Origin: Sinorhizobium saheli
GTDB lineage: Bacteria; Pseudomonadota; Alphaproteobacteria; Rhizobiales; Rhizobiaceae
Assembly: GCF_001651875.1 (NCBI RefSeq)
Contig: NZ_LNQB01000074.1
Span: forward strand, 1-50,087
Direction: 5' to 3'
Length of the DNA: 50,087 nt
A program made the translations under genes and the position numbers. Below, one piece after another: positions 34,720-44,666 of this stretch. Below the pieces are notes generated by a model. The model was not told the DNA's origin. It made no database searches and saw only the letters and a list, made by a program, of their open reading frames with translations. Positions within the stretch are counted from its first letter, which is position 1, and every line of letters starts with the position of its first letter.

Positions 34720-35145
34720 TCAGGCCGCTTCAACGGCCTCGGCTTCGGCGGCCACGCGGGCGCGGTCTTTCGCGCCCTTGGCGTCCACGTCGCGATCAAC
34801 GAATTCGATGACCGCGAGCGGGGCATTGTCGCCCTGGCGGAAGCCGGCCTTCATGATGCGCAGATAGCCGCCGTTGCGGGTGGCGTAGCGCGACGCGATC
34901 GCGTCGAACAGCTTGGAAACGACGGCGACGTTGCGGATCTGCGAGATCGCCTGACGGCGAGCGTGCAGGTCGCCGCGCTTGCCGAGCGTGACGAGCTTCT
35001 CGACGATCGGACGGATTTCCTTGGCCTTCGGCAGGGTCGTGACGATCTGCTCGTGCTCGATCAGCGAAGCTGCCATGTTGGCAAACATCGCCTTGCGATG
35101 GCTGGCGGTTCTATTCAGCTTGCGGCCGGCTTTACCGTGGCGCAT
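34720..35145 (-). CDS. rplQ: 50S ribosomal protein L17
   Basis: L17 sits near the peptide exit tunnel of the large subunit. The 141-residue protein has the typical start [20 protein letters not shown] and the central [19 protein letters not shown]. An Ala/Glu-rich tail (AEAEAVEAA) extends past the core, as in other rhizobial L17 proteins. It is the last gene of the cluster, 44 bases after rpoA, and is closed by a strong terminator. Confidence 0.97.
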   Translation of the reverse strand: MRHGKAGRKLNRTASHRKAMFANMAASLIEHEQIVTTLPKAKEIRPIVEKLVTLGKRGDLHARRQAISQIRNVAVVSKLFDAIASRYATRNGGYLRIMKAGFRQGDNAPLAVIEFVDRDVDAKGAKDRARVAAEAEAVEAA

Positions 35146-35189
35146 GGCTAGTCTCCTTTACTTGCAGGCATCCGCCCGCAGTCTAATGG

Positions 35190-36200
35190 TTAGTATTGGT
35201 CTTCGTAACGCTTGGCGAGATCTTCGATGTTCTCCGGCGGCCAGGACGGCACTTCCATGCCGAGGTGCAGGCCCATGGAAGCGAGAACTTCCTTGATCTC
35301 GTTGAGCGACTTGCGACCAAAGTTCGGCGTCCGGAGCATTTCTGCTTCGGTCTTCTGAATGAGGTCGCCGATATAGACGATGTTGTCGTTCTTCAGGCAG
35401 TTGGCCGAACGAACGGAGAGCTCCAGCTCGTCGACCTTCTTGAGAAGCGCCGGATTGAAGGCGAGTTCGGTGACTGCCTCTTCCTCTGCTTCCTTGTGCG
35501 GCTCCTCGAAGTTGACGAAGACCGCCAGTTGGTCCTGAAGGATGCGGGCCGCAAACGCGATCGCATCTTCGCCGGTGACGGAGCCATCGGTTTCGATGGA
35601 CATCGTCAGCTTGTCATAGTCGAGAACCTGGCCTTCACGGGTGTTTTCCACCTTGTAGGAGACCTTCTTGACCGGGGAGTAGAGGCTGTCGACCGGGATG
35701 AGACCGATCGGCGCATCCTCCGAGCGGTTGCGCTCGGCCGGTACGTAGCCCTTGCCGTTGTTGACGGTGAACTCCATGCGGATTTCCGCGCCCTCGTCGA
35801 GGGTGCAGATCACATGGTTCGGGTTGAGGATTTCGATATCGCCAACCGTCTGGATGTCACCCGCGGTCACGACGCCCGGGCCCTGCTTGCGCACGACCAT
35901 GCGCTTTGCGTCGTCGCCATCCATCTTGATGGCGATTTCCTTGATGTTGAGCACGATGTCGGTCACATCTTCCCGAACACCCGGGATAGAGGAGAACTCG
36001 TGCAGCACGCCGTCGATCTGCACCGCCGTGACGGCAGCACCGCGCAGCGACGACAGAAGCACGCGGCGAAGCGCGTTGCCGAGCGTCAGACCGAAGCCGC
36101 GTTCAAGCGGTTCCGCCACCAGCGTTGCCTTGGTGCGGCCGGAGGAGGTGAACTCCACCTTGTTCGGCTTGATCAGTTCCTGCCAATTTTTCTGGATCAT
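35190..36200 (-). CDS. rpoA: RNA polymerase alpha subunit
   Basis: The 336-residue subunit has the N-terminal assembly domain (from FTLTSSGRT-like residues through [13 protein letters not shown]) and a C-terminal DNA- and activator-binding domain (about 255-325, [20 protein letters not shown]) with a basic-acidic end. I chose the ATG for [10 protein letters not shown], the conserved start; a longer frame of 14 codons upstream includes a hairpin. A strong hairpin ends 19 bases before the start and may affect translation. Confidence 0.97.
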   Translation of the reverse strand: MIQKNWQELIKPNKVEFTSSGRTKATLVAEPLERGFGLTLGNALRRVLLSSLRGAAVTAVQIDGVLHEFSSIPGVREDVTDIVLNIKEIAIKMDGDDAKRMVVRKQGPGVVTAGDIQTVGDIEILNPNHVICTLDEGAEIRMEFTVNNGKGYVPAERNRSEDAPIGLIPVDSLYSPVKKVSYKVENTREGQVLDYDKLTMSIETDGSVTGEDAIAFAARILQDQLAVFVNFEEPHKEAEEEAVTELAFNPALLKKVDELELSVRSANCLKNDNIVYIGDLIQKTEAEMLRTPNFGRKSLNEIKEVLASMGLHLGMEVPSWPPENIEDLAKRYEDQY

Positions 36201-36218
36201 GTTTTCTGCCTTCCGTTC

Positions 36219-36243
36219 GTTGCCACCATCCAATCGTGGCAAC
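36219..36243 (-). promoter_or_regulatory. Hairpin in the rpoA leader
   Basis: GTTGCCAC and GTGGCAAC form a perfect 8-base stem with a 9-base loop, ending 18 bases before the rpoA start. It lies between rpsK and rpoA, just upstream of the ribosome site GGAAGG. It could modulate rpoA translation or be an RNA-processing site. Confidence 0.5.
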
Positions 36244-36302
36244 CGAGCCCCGAAGTCCGGGAGAACGCCATCGCGCCCTCACCGGATGTGGAATACATAT
36301 GA

Positions 36303-36692
36303 TCAGACGCGGCGCTTCTTGCGCGGACGGCAGCCGTTGTGCGGGATCGGCGTCACGTCGCGGATCGACGTGATCATGAAGCCAGCAGCCTGCAGCGCCC
36401 GAAGAGCGGATTCACGACCGGAACCCGGACCGCAAACCTCGACTTCCAGCGACTTCATGCCGTGTTCCTGAGCCTTGCGGGCGCAGTCTTCGGCCGCGAT
36501 CTGAGCTGCGAACGGGGTCGACTTGCGCGAACCCTTGAAGCCCTTCGCACCGGCGGACGACCAGGCAATCGCATTGCCCTGCGCGTCGGTGATGGTGATC
36601 ATGGTGTTGTTGAACGACGAATTGACGTGCGCGACGCCAGACGTGATGTTCTTGCGCTCGCGACGGCGAACGCGGGTGGCTTCCTTGGCCAT
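36303..36692 (-). CDS. rpsK: 30S ribosomal protein S11
   Basis: The 129-residue protein lies on the platform of the small subunit near the Shine-Dalgarno helix. Conserved features are [21 protein letters not shown], the [20 protein letters not shown] segment and the C-terminal [19 protein letters not shown]. The start follows AAAGGGATCCT, and 233 bases separate it from the rpsM stop. Confidence 0.97.
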   Translation of the reverse strand: MAKEATRVRRRERKNITSGVAHVNSSFNNTMITITDAQGNAIAWSSAGAKGFKGSRKSTPFAAQIAAEDCARKAQEHGMKSLEVEVCGPGSGRESALRALQAAGFMITSIRDVTPIPHNGCRPRKKRRV

Positions 36693-36874
36693 AGGATCCC
36701 TTTCTTAGATCTCTGCACCGCCGTAATTCCAGCGGCTCCACCGGGAAAAGGATTTGTCGTCCCCTGCCCTGCATCTTCGATTTTGCATGACCGGTCGACC
36801 GGCCCCGCAACACGTTTCCGCGAGGCCGACCCGGCCCCACGCGGCGGCAGGACGCACGCGCCCTGCCAAACTGC

Positions 36875-36905
36875 AAAAGGAGGCCGGCGCAAGACGCCAG
36901 CCTCC
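36875..36905 (-). terminator. Hairpin terminator after rpsM
   Basis: On the minus strand GGAGGC...GCCTCC with an inner GGCG/CGCC forms a long stem followed by TTTT, 20 bases after the rpsM stop. It would reduce read-through into rpsK, which therefore may have its own promoter in the 233-base spacer. Confidence 0.65.
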
Positions 36906-36925
36906 CGATCTCCCTGTTCGGGAAA

Positions 36926-37294
36926 TTACTTCTTCTTGCCGGCGATCGCCTTTGCCGGACCCTTGCGGGTGCGGGCATTGGTGTGCGTACGCTGGCCGCG
37001 CACCGGCAGGCCGCGACGATGGCGCAGGCCGCGATAGCAGCCGAGGTCCATCAGGCGCTTGATGTTCATCGCCGTCTCGCGGCGCAGATCGCCCTCGACC
37101 TGGTAGTCGCGGTCGATCGTCTCGCGAATCTGAAGGACTTCCGCGTCCGTCAGCTGGTGCACGCGACGGTCGGCCGGGATGCCGACCTTCTCGATGATTT
37201 CCTGCGCGAATTTCGGGCCGATCCCGTGGATGTAGGTCAGCGCGATGACGACGCGCTTAGCCGTCGGGATGTTGACGCCAGCGATACGTGCCAC
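36926..37294 (-). CDS. rpsM: 30S ribosomal protein S13
   Basis: S13 is at the head of the small subunit and contacts the P-site tRNA and the large subunit. The protein reads (M)[20 protein letters not shown] and ends in a Lys/Arg tail ([11 protein letters not shown]). The start is a GTG at 37294, supported by AAGGAG eight bases upstream and by the family N-terminus. A frame open 12 codons further upstream is not needed. The product has 122 residues. Confidence 0.96.
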   Translation of the reverse strand: MARIAGVNIPTAKRVVIALTYIHGIGPKFAQEIIEKVGIPADRRVHQLTDAEVLQIRETIDRDYQVEGDLRRETAMNIKRLMDLGCYRGLRHRRGLPVRGQRTHTNARTRKGPAKAIAGKKK

Positions 37295-37512
37295 GTCTAT
37301 TCTCCTTGCGTTCCAGTTGCCATCCGGCAATAGGTGCTTCGTTACGCGACCTCGAAAAGCCGCACGTTGATTGAAGTTCGAGACACGTCAAAAACGACCG
37401 TACCCGGACTTCGTTGTTTAGAAGACCGCGCCGATCGCTTCTCATGTCGCGAGTTGACGCTGTCTTTGGAGGAATCGGCCGGAAAAGTCAACTCCCCGCC
37501 GGCTTCCATTTT

Positions 37513-37534
37513 GGCAAAGGCAATCGCCTATGCC
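37513..37534 (-). promoter_or_regulatory. Hairpin overlapping the adk stop codon
   Basis: GGCA and AGGC pair with GCCT and TGCC on the minus strand (loop GATT, one mismatched base pair). The hairpin includes the TAG of adk. No U-tract follows, so it is more likely an RNA 3-prime end or a stabilising structure than an intrinsic terminator. Confidence 0.4.
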
Positions 37535-38106
37535 AGAATCTTCTGGATATCGGCCGTGACGGTGTCGACGTCCGCCATGCCGTCCACGGTCTTCAGCCGA
37601 CCGCTGCGCGCATAATGCTCCGAAAGCGGAGCGGTCTTCACCCGATATTCCTCCAGGCGACGCCGGAAGGCTTCGGGATTGTCGTCGGAGCGAGCGGTGC
37701 CGCCCGCGGCGACGGTTTCCGCTACGCGATTCTCCATCCGCCGGACAAGGGCCGCCTCGTCGACCTTCAGCTCGATGACCGCATCGAGTTTCAGGCCCTT
37801 CTCGGCGAGCATCCCGTCCAGCGCCACGGCCTGCGGGACCGTGCGCGGATAGCCGTCCAGAATGAAGCCCTTGGCGCAGTCCGGCTGGTCGATTCGGTCG
37901 GAAACGATTTCATTGACGATTTCGTCGGAGACGAGCTGACCGGCATCCATGACCGCCTTCGCGCGCTTGCCGACCTCGGTCGCCTGAGCCACGGCTGCCC
38001 GGAGCATGTCCCCCGTGGAAAGCTGCGGAATGCCGTATCTCTCCGTCAGGAGCTTGGCCTGCGTGCCCTTGCCAGCACCCGGCGGTCCCAAAAAAATAAG
38101 TCTCAT
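37528..38106 (-). CDS. adk: Adenylate kinase
   Basis: The enzyme interconverts AMP and ATP with two ADP. The 192-residue protein has the P-loop [10 protein letters not shown] (residues 8-17), [10 protein letters not shown] at the AMP site, and [14 protein letters not shown]. The LID region lacks zinc-binding cysteines and is of the short type, which is common in alphaproteobacteria. The start overlaps the secY stop by four bases (ATGA), so the two genes are translationally coupled. Confidence 0.97.
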   Translation of the reverse strand: MRLIFLGPPGAGKGTQAKLLTERYGIPQLSTGDMLRAAVAQATEVGKRAKAVMDAGQLVSDEIVNEIVSDRIDQPDCAKGFILDGYPRTVPQAVALDGMLAEKGLKLDAVIELKVDEAALVRRMENRVAETVAAGGTARSDDNPEAFRRRLEEYRVKTAPLSEHYARSGRLKTVDGMADVDTVTADIQKILA

Positions 38107-39443
38107 CGTCCCCTCTTTCCTCCGCGCAGCTTCGACTTCTTGATCAGCCCCTCATACTGCTGGGCAATGAGGTGACCCTGGATCTGTGCTACCGTATCGA
38201 GGGTGACGCTGACAACAATCAAAAGCGACGTACCACCGAGGTAGAACGGCACGCCTGTCTGAGAGATGAGAATTTCAGGCAGGATGCAGACGAAGATCAG
38301 GTAGATCGCGCCGATGACGGTGATGCGGGTCAAGACATAGTCGATGAATTCCGCCGTGCGCTCGCCCGGCCGAATGCCCGGGATGAAGCCGCCATGCTTC
38401 TTCAGATTGTCGGCCGTATCCTTCGGATTGAAGACGATGGCGGTATAGAAGAAGGCGAAGAAGGCGATCATTGCGCCGTAGAGGACCATGTAGAGCGGTT
38501 GGCCATGCGCTAGCGCACCGACGATCGTCGTCGCCCAGCCGGGCATCGTCTGGGCATTGGCAAAGCCGGCGAGCGTCGCGGGCAGCAGCAGCAGCGACGA
38601 TGCGAAGATGGCCGGGATGACGCCGGAGGTGTTGAGCTTCAGCGGCAGGTGCGACGTATCGCCCTGGAACATGCGGTTGCCGACCTGGCGCTTCGGATAC
38701 TGGATCAGCAGGCGGCGCTGCGCGCGCTCGACGAAGACGATCAGCGCGATCACGGCAACGACCATGACGATGATCGCAAGGATAAGCGGCGTCGACAGAG
38801 CGCCGGTGCGGCCGAGTTCGAGCGTGCCGGCGAGCGCCGAAGGCAGCGCGGCGACGATGCCGGCGAAGATGATGAGCGAAATGCCGTTGCCGATGCCGCG
38901 CGAGGTGATCTGCTCGCCGAGCCACATCAGGAACATCGTGCCGCCGAGAAGCGAGATCACGGTGGAGATGCGGAAGAACCAGCCCGGATCGTTGACGAGG
39001 CCGCTGCCGCTTTCAAGGCCGACGGCGATGCCATAGGCCTGCATGGCTCCGAGCAGCACCGTGCCGTAGCGGGTATACTGGTTGATGACCTTGCGGCCCT
39101 GCTCGCCTTCCTTCTTCAGCTGCTCGAGCGCCGGGACGACCGACGTCATCAGCTGCACGATGATCGAGGCGGAGATGTAGGGCATGATGCCGAGCGCAAA
39201 GATCGCCATGCGCTCGACGGCGCCGCCCGAAAACATGTTGAACAGGCCGAGAATGCCGCCCGATTGACCCTGGAAGGCCTGAGCGAAGGCGTCGGGATTG
39301 AGGCCCGGCAGCGGGATATAGGTGCCAAGACGGTAAACCAGGAGCGCGCCAAGCGTGAACCAGAGGCGCTTCTTCAGATCTTCCGCCTTGGCGAAAGTTG
39401 AAAAATTCAGGTTCGAGGCGAGCTGTTCCGCTGCAGAAGCCAT
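38103..39443 (-). CDS. secY: Protein translocase subunit SecY
   Basis: The 446-residue membrane protein forms the SecYEG channel for export and membrane insertion. Ten hydrophobic segments are visible. The plug and lateral-gate regions carry typical motifs such as [13 protein letters not shown] near residue 40, [15 protein letters not shown] and [17 protein letters not shown]. The start follows GCGGAGAATGGC. The preceding spacer of 237 bases contains a terminator after rplO, so secY may have its own promoter. No rpmJ follows it. Confidence 0.97.
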   Translation of the reverse strand: MASAAEQLASNLNFSTFAKAEDLKKRLWFTLGALLVYRLGTYIPLPGLNPDAFAQAFQGQSGGILGLFNMFSGGAVERMAIFALGIMPYISASIIVQLMTSVVPALEQLKKEGEQGRKVINQYTRYGTVLLGAMQAYGIAVGLESGSGLVNDPGWFFRISTVISLLGGTMFLMWLGEQITSRGIGNGISLIIFAGIVAALPSALAGTLELGRTGALSTPLILAIIVMVVAVIALIVFVERAQRRLLIQYPKRQVGNRMFQGDTSHLPLKLNTSGVIPAIFASSLLLLPATLAGFANAQTMPGWATTIVGALAHGQPLYMVLYGAMIAFFAFFYTAIVFNPKDTADNLKKHGGFIPGIRPGERTAEFIDYVLTRITVIGAIYLIFVCILPEILISQTGVPFYLGGTSLLIVVSVTLDTVAQIQGHLIAQQYEGLIKKSKLRGGKRGR

Positions 39444-39636
39444 GCCATTCTCCGCGTACCGATCTCGGAAACGGTGGGAGAAACCCCGATCGTTTCCGGA
39501 CAGAATGAGTATTCGTCATTGAAAACCGGGCGCGAGGCGATTGTCGCTGCAATCGGATGCCTCACCGCAGTTTCCGTTGTGTCCCGCAGCGGCAAGTGAT
39601 TCGCCGCCCTCGGACGTGAGGCTCACATATGGGAGC

Positions 39637-39667
39637 AAAACCGCCCGGCGTGAAGCACCCCGGGCGG
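39637..39667 (-). terminator. Hairpin terminator after rplO
   Basis: CCGCCCGG pairs with CCGGGCGG, extended by GTG/CAC around an AAG loop with one mismatch between. On the minus strand TTTT follows. It lies 13 bases after the rplO stop and should terminate a share of the spc transcripts before secY. Confidence 0.8.
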
Positions 39668-39680
39668 CTCATCAGTCATA

Positions 39681-40157
39681 TTATTCCTGAGCGGCGGCGG
39701 CTGCCAGCAGCTTCACGGAGCCGCCGGCCTTCTCGATCTTCTCGACGGCCGGCTTGGAAGCACCGGCGACTTCGAGCGAGACCTTCGCCTTCAACTCGCC
39801 GTCGGCGAGAACGCGAACACCATCCTTCTCGCGGCGGATGACGCCGGCAGCCTTGAGGGCAGCCGCATCGATGGTCTTCGAAGCGTCGAGCTTCTTGGCA
39901 TCGATTGCCGTCTGGATACGGCCGAGCGACACGACAACGAACTCCGAAGCGAAGATGTTGTTGAAGCCGCGCTTCGGCAGGCGGCGGTAGATGGGCATCT
40001 GGCCGCCTTCAAAGCCGTTGATCGACACGCCCGAACGGGCCTTCTGACCCTTCACACCGCGACCGGCGGTCTTGCCGGAGCCGGAGCCGATACCGCGACC
40101 AAGACGCTTGCGGCTCTTGGTGGCGCCTTCGTTGTCCTTGATTTCATTCAGTTTCAT
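39681..40157 (-). CDS. rplO: 50S ribosomal protein L15
   Basis: The 158-residue protein binds 23S rRNA and is important in late assembly of the large subunit. The start [20 protein letters not shown] and the glycine-rich [18 protein letters not shown] are characteristic. The C-terminus is Ala-rich. The rpmD gene ends 13 bases upstream. A terminator follows closely. Confidence 0.97.
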   Translation of the reverse strand: MKLNEIKDNEGATKSRKRLGRGIGSGSGKTAGRGVKGQKARSGVSINGFEGGQMPIYRRLPKRGFNNIFASEFVVVSLGRIQTAIDAKKLDASKTIDAAALKAAGVIRREKDGVRVLADGELKAKVSLEVAGASKPAVEKIEKAGGSVKLLAAAAAQE

Positions 40158-40170
40158 ATCTCGATCCCCC

Positions 40171-40374
40171 TCACTTCTCGTCGACGACGCGAACGAGGTG
40201 CTGGACGGCCCGGATCATGCCGCGAACGGCCGGAGTGTCTTCCAGCGTGCGAACCCGGTGCATCTTGTTGAGGCCCAGGCCGATGAGCGTCTGACGCTGA
40301 ACGGCCGGACGGCGAATGGGGCTACCGATCTGCTCGACGGTAACCGTCTTCTTGGCAACTTCTTTCTTAGCCAT
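40171..40374 (-). CDS. rpmD: 50S ribosomal protein L30
   Basis: The 67-residue protein has the typical beta-alpha-beta pattern ([20 protein letters not shown], then [20 protein letters not shown]) with a short Lys-rich N-terminus ([10 protein letters not shown]) common in alphaproteobacteria. It contacts 23S and 5S rRNA. It starts 12 bases after rpsE. Confidence 0.96.
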   Translation of the reverse strand: MAKKEVAKKTVTVEQIGSPIRRPAVQRQTLIGLGLNKMHRVRTLEDTPAVRGMIRAVQHLVRVVDEK

Positions 40375-40386
40375 CTGTCAGCTCCC

Positions 40387-40956
40387 TTATTCTTCGGAAC
40401 CAACGCCGGCGGAAGCGCGACGAGCCTGGAGCGTGGCGTACTTGATGCCGCGCTGTGCCGCGATGTCCTTCGGGTGCATCTGGTTCTTGAGCGCATCGAA
40501 GGTCGCGCGAACCATGTTGTAGGGGTTCGACGAACCGGTCGACTTGGCGACGACGTCGTGAACGCCGAGCGTTTCAAAGACGGCGCGCATCGGGCCGCCG
40601 GCGATGATACCCGTACCGGGCTTGGCTGCGCGCAGCAGCACCTTGCCGGCGCCGTGGCGGCCGTTGACATCGTGATGCAGCGTGCGGCCACCGCGCAGCG
40701 GTACGAAGATCAGGTCGCGCTTGGCGGCTTCCGTGGCCTTGCGGATGGCTTCCGGCACTTCGCGTGCCTTGCCATGGCCGAAGCCGACGCGGCCCTTCTG
40801 GTCGCCGACGACGACGAGAGCGGCGAAACCGAAACGACGACCGCCCTTCACCACCTTGGCGACGCGGTTGATAGCGACGAGCTTATCGACAAACTCGCTG
40901 TCGCGCTCTTCACGGCCCTGGCGCTCTTCGCGCGGAGCACGTTCTTTCTGTGCCAT
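40387..40956 (-). CDS. rpsE: 30S ribosomal protein S5
   Basis: The 189-residue protein is needed for decoding accuracy and interacts with S4. The S5 signature is present ([20 protein letters not shown] and [20 protein letters not shown], then [19 protein letters not shown]). The N-terminus carries an alphaproteobacterial acidic-basic extension ([20 protein letters not shown]). It is separated from rplR by an unusually long, structured spacer of 125 bases. Confidence 0.97.
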   Translation of the reverse strand: MAQKERAPREERQGREERDSEFVDKLVAINRVAKVVKGGRRFGFAALVVVGDQKGRVGFGHGKAREVPEAIRKATEAAKRDLIFVPLRGGRTLHHDVNGRHGAGKVLLRAAKPGTGIIAGGPMRAVFETLGVHDVVAKSTGSSNPYNMVRATFDALKNQMHPKDIAAQRGIKYATLQARRASAGVGSEE

Positions 40957-41004
40957 TGTCCTCTTCCTTTTTCTTTTCCGGGTGCAATCGGCAGATTGAC
41001 GAAA

Positions 41005-41075
41005 GTCGCCTCGCTCGAGACGAGACGACCAGGGGTAATCGCGAAGCGGAATTCCGCCCGGGCGGACCCGGGCGG
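41005..41075 (-). promoter_or_regulatory. Two hairpins between rplR and rpsE
   Basis: A CCGCCCGGG-TCCG-CCCGGGCGG hairpin on the minus strand (41075-41054, perfect 9-base stem) starts 7 bases beyond the rplR stop, and a second stem of nine pairs with one mismatch spans 41005-41029 (GTCG.CTCG...CGAG.CGAC). There is no U-tract. They may protect or process the mRNA, or adjust S5 relative to L18. Confidence 0.6.
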
Positions 41076-41081
41076 TGAACC

Positions 41082-41444
41082 TTAGAAGTTCAGGCCGCCT
41101 TCGCGGGCTGCCTCGGCCAGCGCCTTGACGCGGCCGTGGTAGATGAAGGCGCCGCGATCAAAGACGACGTCCTTGATGCCTGCCTTGGAAGCGCGCTCGG
41201 CGATGAGCTTGCCGACGGCTGCCGCAGCGGCCGTGTCAGCGCCGGTCTTCAGCGAAGACTTGAGATCGGTTTCGAGGGTCGATGCAGCGGCAATCGTCTT
41301 GCCGGCGACATCGTCGATGATCTGCGCATAGATGTTCTTCGACGAGCGATGAACCGACAGGCGCGGACGGCCATTGGCGACCGCCTTGATTTGACGGCGC
41401 ACGCGGCTGGCGCGACGCACAAGAGTATCTTTCCTGCTAGCCAT
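41082..41444 (-). CDS. rplR: 50S ribosomal protein L18
   Basis: L18 binds 5S rRNA together with L5 and attaches it to the central protuberance. The 120-residue protein starts [20 protein letters not shown] and has [18 protein letters not shown] and the C-terminal [20 protein letters not shown]. It lies 12 bases after rplF. Confidence 0.97.
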   Translation of the reverse strand: MASRKDTLVRRASRVRRQIKAVANGRPRLSVHRSSKNIYAQIIDDVAGKTIAAASTLETDLKSSLKTGADTAAAAAVGKLIAERASKAGIKDVVFDRGAFIYHGRVKALAEAAREGGLNF

Positions 41445-41456
41445 TTCGCGTGATCC

Positions 41457-41990
41457 TTACTTCTTCTTGCCTTCTTTGCGGACGATCCGCTCTTCGGCAT
41501 ACTTGACGCCCTTGCCCTTGTAGGGCTCGGGGCCGCGGTATTCGCGGATTTCCGCGGCAACCTGGCCGACCTGCTGCTTGTTGATGCCGGAAACGACGAT
41601 TTCCGTCGGCTTCGGCACAGCGATCGTGATGCCTTCCGGCGTCTGGTAGATGACGTCGTGGCTGAAGCCGAGCGCCAGCTGCAGGTTCTTGCCCTGCATG
41701 GACGCGCGGTAACCGACGCCGTTGATCTCGAGCTTGCGCTCGTAGCCGTCCTTGACGCCCTTGAAGATGTTCTCGATCATCGTGCGGGACATGCCCCACT
41801 TTGCACGAGCATCCTTGGTTTCATTGAGCGGCTGAACGACAACCGTATTATCTTCGAGCTTCACCGAAACTTCGTCGTTAGCGACGAAGAACAGTTCGCC
41901 CTTCGGGCCCTTTGCCGTTACCTTCTGGCCATCGACGCTTGCCGTGACGCCTGCCGGAACCTGAACGGGCTTCTTACCGATACGAGACAT
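41457..41990 (-). CDS. rplF: 50S ribosomal protein L6
   Basis: The 177-residue protein lies near the GTPase-associated centre of the large subunit. It has the two L6 repeats; the signature is visible at [20 protein letters not shown] and the end [21 protein letters not shown] chose the ATG for [10 protein letters not shown], as in the family; an earlier in-frame ATG 25 codons upstream lies in the rpsH-rplF spacer. Confidence 0.97.
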   Translation of the reverse strand: MSRIGKKPVQVPAGVTASVDGQKVTAKGPKGELFFVANDEVSVKLEDNTVVVQPLNETKDARAKWGMSRTMIENIFKGVKDGYERKLEINGVGYRASMQGKNLQLALGFSHDVIYQTPEGITIAVPKPTEIVVSGINKQQVGQVAAEIREYRGPEPYKGKGVKYAEERIVRKEGKKK

Positions 41991-42030
41991 TTTTATACCT
42001 GTCTGTTCGCTATGGAGATCCTGCCCGGCC

Positions 42031-42429
42031 TTAGAAGACCGAGCAAAGAACCTCGCCACCAACATTCTGTTCGCGTGCCTGGTGATCGGCCATCACGCCC
42101 TTCGGGGTCGAAAGGATGGTGATGCCGAGGCCGTTCGCGACCTGCGGAATGGACTTGACCGAGACATAGACCCGGCGGCCCGGCTTGGAGACGCGCGCGA
42201 TCTCACGGATCACGGAGGCGCCTTCGTAGTATTTCAGTTCGATGTTCAGCTCGGACTTGCCGTTGCCGAATTCGACTTCGGAGTATCCGCGGATGTAGCC
42301 TTCGGACTGAAGGACATCCAGAACGCGTGCGCGGAGCTTGGAAGCCGGCGTCGAGACGCTCGACTTGCGGCGCGCAGCACCGTTGCGGATACGGGTGAGC
42401 ATATCGCCCAAAGGATCAGTCATTGCCAT
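42031..42429 (-). CDS. rpsH: 30S ribosomal protein S8
   Basis: The 132-residue protein binds helix 21 of 16S rRNA and in E. coli represses the spc operon. The start [20 protein letters not shown] and the C-terminal [20 protein letters not shown] are characteristic. It lies 12 bases after rpsN and 40 bases before rplF. I could not see an S8 binding site near rplE. Confidence 0.97.
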   Translation of the reverse strand: MAMTDPLGDMLTRIRNGAARRKSSVSTPASKLRARVLDVLQSEGYIRGYSEVEFGNGKSELNIELKYYEGASVIREIARVSKPGRRVYVSVKSIPQVANGLGITILSTPKGVMADHQAREQNVGGEVLCSVF

Positions 42430-42441
42430 GTACCCGTCTCC

Positions 42442-42747
42442 TTACCAGCTCGACTTGACGACGCCCGGCACCTTGCCGAGATTGCCCAGTTCGCGAAGCG
42501 CGATACGCGACATGCGAAGCTTGCGATAGTAGGCACGCGGACGGCCGGTAACTTCGCAACGGTTGCGGATACGAGTCTTGGACCCATCCCGCGGCAGCTC
42601 GGCCAGCTTGAGCGTGGCCTTGAACCGCTCCTCGATCGGCAAAGACTGGTTCATGATGATTGCCTTCAGGGCCGCGCGCTTGGAGGCGTGGCCGGCAACC
42701 AGTTTGCGGCGGCGCTTGTTCTTTTCAACTGCGCTCGTTTTCGCCAT
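42442..42747 (-). CDS. rpsN: 30S ribosomal protein S14
   Basis: This is the 101-residue zinc-independent type, because the C-terminal part lacks the CxxC pair found in short S14 proteins (only one Cys, in [13 protein letters not shown]). It begins [20 protein letters not shown] and ends in the typical [18 protein letters not shown]. It lies in the head of the small subunit. It is 34 bases after rplE. Confidence 0.97.
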   Translation of the reverse strand: MAKTSAVEKNKRRRKLVAGHASKRAALKAIIMNQSLPIEERFKATLKLAELPRDGSKTRIRNRCEVTGRPRAYYRKLRMSRIALRELGNLGKVPGVVKSSW

Positions 42748-42781
42748 AACAGTTATCCTTCTTTACGCTTGTCGTTACGGA

Positions 42782-43339
42782 TTACTGACGGAACGGGAAG
42801 TTGAACTCTTTGAGCAGAGCGCGAGCTTCGTCGTCGTTAGTTGCCGTCGTGCAAACGATGATGTCCATGCCCCACATCTGATCAACCTTGTCGTAGTTGA
42901 TCTCAGGGAACACAATGTGCTCCTTGATGCCCATGGCGAAGTTGCCACGACCATCGAAGGACTTCGGATTGAGGCCACGGAAGTCGCGAACCCGCGGAAG
43001 AGCGATGTTCACGAGACGATCCAGGAACTCGTACATCCGGACGCCGCGCAGGGTAACCTTGGCGCCGATAGGCATGCCTTCGCGGACCTTGAAGCCAGCG
43101 ATGGAGTTGCGAGCGCGGGTGATCACCGGCTTCTGGCCGGCAATCGCTGCGAGGTCGGCAGCTGCGACGGTCGGCTTCTTGGAATCGCCGGTCGCTTCGC
43201 CAACACCCATATTGATGACGATCTTGTCGAGGCGCGGGATCTGCATTTCGTTGGCGTAGGAGAACTGCTCCTGCATCGCCTTGCGGATGCGCTCTACATA
43301 TTCCTTCTTGAGCCGCGGCTCATAAGCGGTCTTAGCCAT
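42782..43339 (-). CDS. rplE: 50S ribosomal protein L5
   Basis: L5 forms the central protuberance with 5S rRNA and L18. The 185-residue protein has the signature [20 protein letters not shown] and ends [20 protein letters not shown]. Its start lies 8 bases inside the end of rplX, indicating translational coupling of the two large-subunit proteins. Confidence 0.97.
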   Translation of the reverse strand: MAKTAYEPRLKKEYVERIRKAMQEQFSYANEMQIPRLDKIVINMGVGEATGDSKKPTVAAADLAAIAGQKPVITRARNSIAGFKVREGMPIGAKVTLRGVRMYEFLDRLVNIALPRVRDFRGLNPKSFDGRGNFAMGIKEHIVFPEINYDKVDQMWGMDIIVCTTATNDDEARALLKEFNFPFRQ

Positions 43340-43643
43340 CGATCACTTCTCCCGAACGCTTGGCCACGCGGACCTTCTTGTCACCATCGATCTTGAAACC
43401 GACGCGGGTCGGCTTGCCGTCCTTCGGATCGGCGATCGCGATGTTCGAGAGGTGGATCGGGGCTTCCTTGGTGATAATGCCGGCTTCCTGGTTCTGGGTC
43501 TGGCGCTGGTGACGCTTCACCATGTTGACGCCGCGCACGACAGCCCGGTCTTCCTTCGGCATGACCTGAACGACTTCGCCGGTGCGACCCTTGTCCTTAC
43601 CGGTGAGAACGACGACCTTGTCGCCTTTGCGAATCTTCTGCAT
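43332..43643 (-). CDS. rplX: 50S ribosomal protein L24
   Basis: L24 is an early-assembly protein of the large subunit. The 103-residue protein has the KOW motif near its start ([20 protein letters not shown]) and a basic C-terminus ([20 protein letters not shown]). It overlaps rplE by 8 bases and follows rplN by 13 bases. Confidence 0.97.
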   Translation of the reverse strand: MQKIRKGDKVVVLTGKDKGRTGEVVQVMPKEDRAVVRGVNMVKRHQRQTQNQEAGIITKEAPIHLSNIAIADPKDGKPTRVGFKIDGDKKVRVAKRSGEVIDG

Positions 43644-43656
43644 CTCTTTCGCTCCC

Positions 43657-44025
43657 TTAGAGTACTTCCGGAGCCAGCGAGATGATCTTCATGTGGTTCT
43701 TGGCGCGGAGTTCGCGCGGAACCGGTCCGAAGATACGGGTGCCGATCGGCTCTTTCTTGTTATCGATGAGAACGGCTGCGTTGGTGTCGAAACGGATGAC
43801 GCTGCCATCCGGACGGCGGATGTCCTTCGCGGTGCGAACGACAACGGCCTTCATGACATCACCCTTCTTCACGCGGCCGCGCGGAATGGCTTCCTTGATC
43901 GACACGACGATGATGTCGCCGATCGACGCGTATTTGCGCTTGGAGCCGCCCAGCACCTTGATGCACATGACACGACGTGCGCCGGAATTATCCGCCACGT
44001 CGAGGTTTGTTTGCATCTGAATCAT
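43657..44025 (-). CDS. rplN: 50S ribosomal protein L14
   Basis: The 122-residue protein lies at the subunit interface. It starts [20 protein letters not shown] and contains [20 protein letters not shown] and the conserved end [10 protein letters not shown]. It is the first gene of the spc operon here; the 178-base gap before it and the absence of rpsQ overlap match the usual S10/spc boundary. Confidence 0.97.
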   Translation of the reverse strand: MIQMQTNLDVADNSGARRVMCIKVLGGSKRKYASIGDIIVVSIKEAIPRGRVKKGDVMKAVVVRTAKDIRRPDGSVIRFDTNAAVLIDNKKEPIGTRIFGPVPRELRAKNHMKIISLAPEVL

Positions 44026-44203
44026 GTCAGGTCGCCTTCTTGTTGTTACCAGGCCGGTTGGGCCGAAACCCCCTCGCCCGGCTTATTGTGCTCATCTCAA
44101 AGCAAAAGAACGCCCGGACTCGAGCGTTCCCCAGCTTCAATTGCGTGCTTCATACAGATATTTGCCCGGGACGCAAGGGTCCCAAGGGCAAAACCTGCAG
44201 AAA
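44026..44203 (-). promoter_or_regulatory. S10/spc operon boundary
   Basis: This 178-base spacer contains a hairpin near 44159-44190 (TTTGCCC...GGGCAAA with an inner GGGAC/GTCCC) in the downstream region of rpsQ. A spc promoter is expected here by analogy with other proteobacteria, but I could not assign clear -35 and -10 boxes. Confidence 0.4.
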
Positions 44204-44440
44204 TCAAGCCTGGGCGGAGATCACCGTCCAGCGCTTGTCCTTGGAAATCGGCGCGCATTCCTGAATGGAAACGACGTCGCCGACCTTGTACTGGTTGTTC
44301 TCGTCGTGAGCCTTGTACTTCTTGGAGCGACGGACGGTCTTCTGAAGGATCGGGTGCGCGAAGCGGCGCTCGACCTTCACGACGACGGTCTTGTCGTTCT
44401 TGTCGCTGACGACGGTGCCCTGCAGAATGCGTTTCGGCAT
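44204..44440 (-). CDS. rpsQ: 30S ribosomal protein S17
   Basis: S17 binds early to 16S rRNA. The 78-residue protein begins [20 protein letters not shown] and has the family's [20 protein letters not shown]. An upstream in-frame start 16 codons earlier lies in rpmC and is rejected because the family starts at MPKR. It is the last gene of the S10 operon. Confidence 0.96.
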   Translation of the reverse strand: MPKRILQGTVVSDKNDKTVVVKVERRFAHPILQKTVRRSKKYKAHDENNQYKVGDVVSIQECAPISKDKRWTVISAQA

Positions 44441-44453
44441 ATTCTTCTGGTCC

Positions 44454-44654
44454 TTAGGCCTTGGCTTCTGCCGCCTTCTGGCGGGCAATGGTTTTGATGC
44501 GTGCGATGTCCTTGCGGACTTCGTTGATACGCGAAGACTTCTCGAGCTGGCCGGTCGCCTTCTGGAAGCGCAGGTTGAACTGCTCCTTCTTCAGCTTGGC
44601 CAGCTCTTCCTTGAGTTGATCGGCGCTCAGAGCGCGAACATCTGCGGCTTTCAT
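44454..44654 (-). CDS. rpmC: 50S ribosomal protein L29
   Basis: The 66-residue, mostly helical protein sits near the exit tunnel and helps dock chaperones and the signal recognition particle. The signature is [21 protein letters not shown] took the ATG of MKAADVRAL because AAGGAG lies eight bases before it; a GTG three codons upstream is too close to that site. Confidence 0.95.
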   Translation of the reverse strand: MKAADVRALSADQLKEELAKLKKEQFNLRFQKATGQLEKSSRINEVRKDIARIKTIARQKAAEAKA

Positions 44655-44666
44655 GAGCTTCACTCC

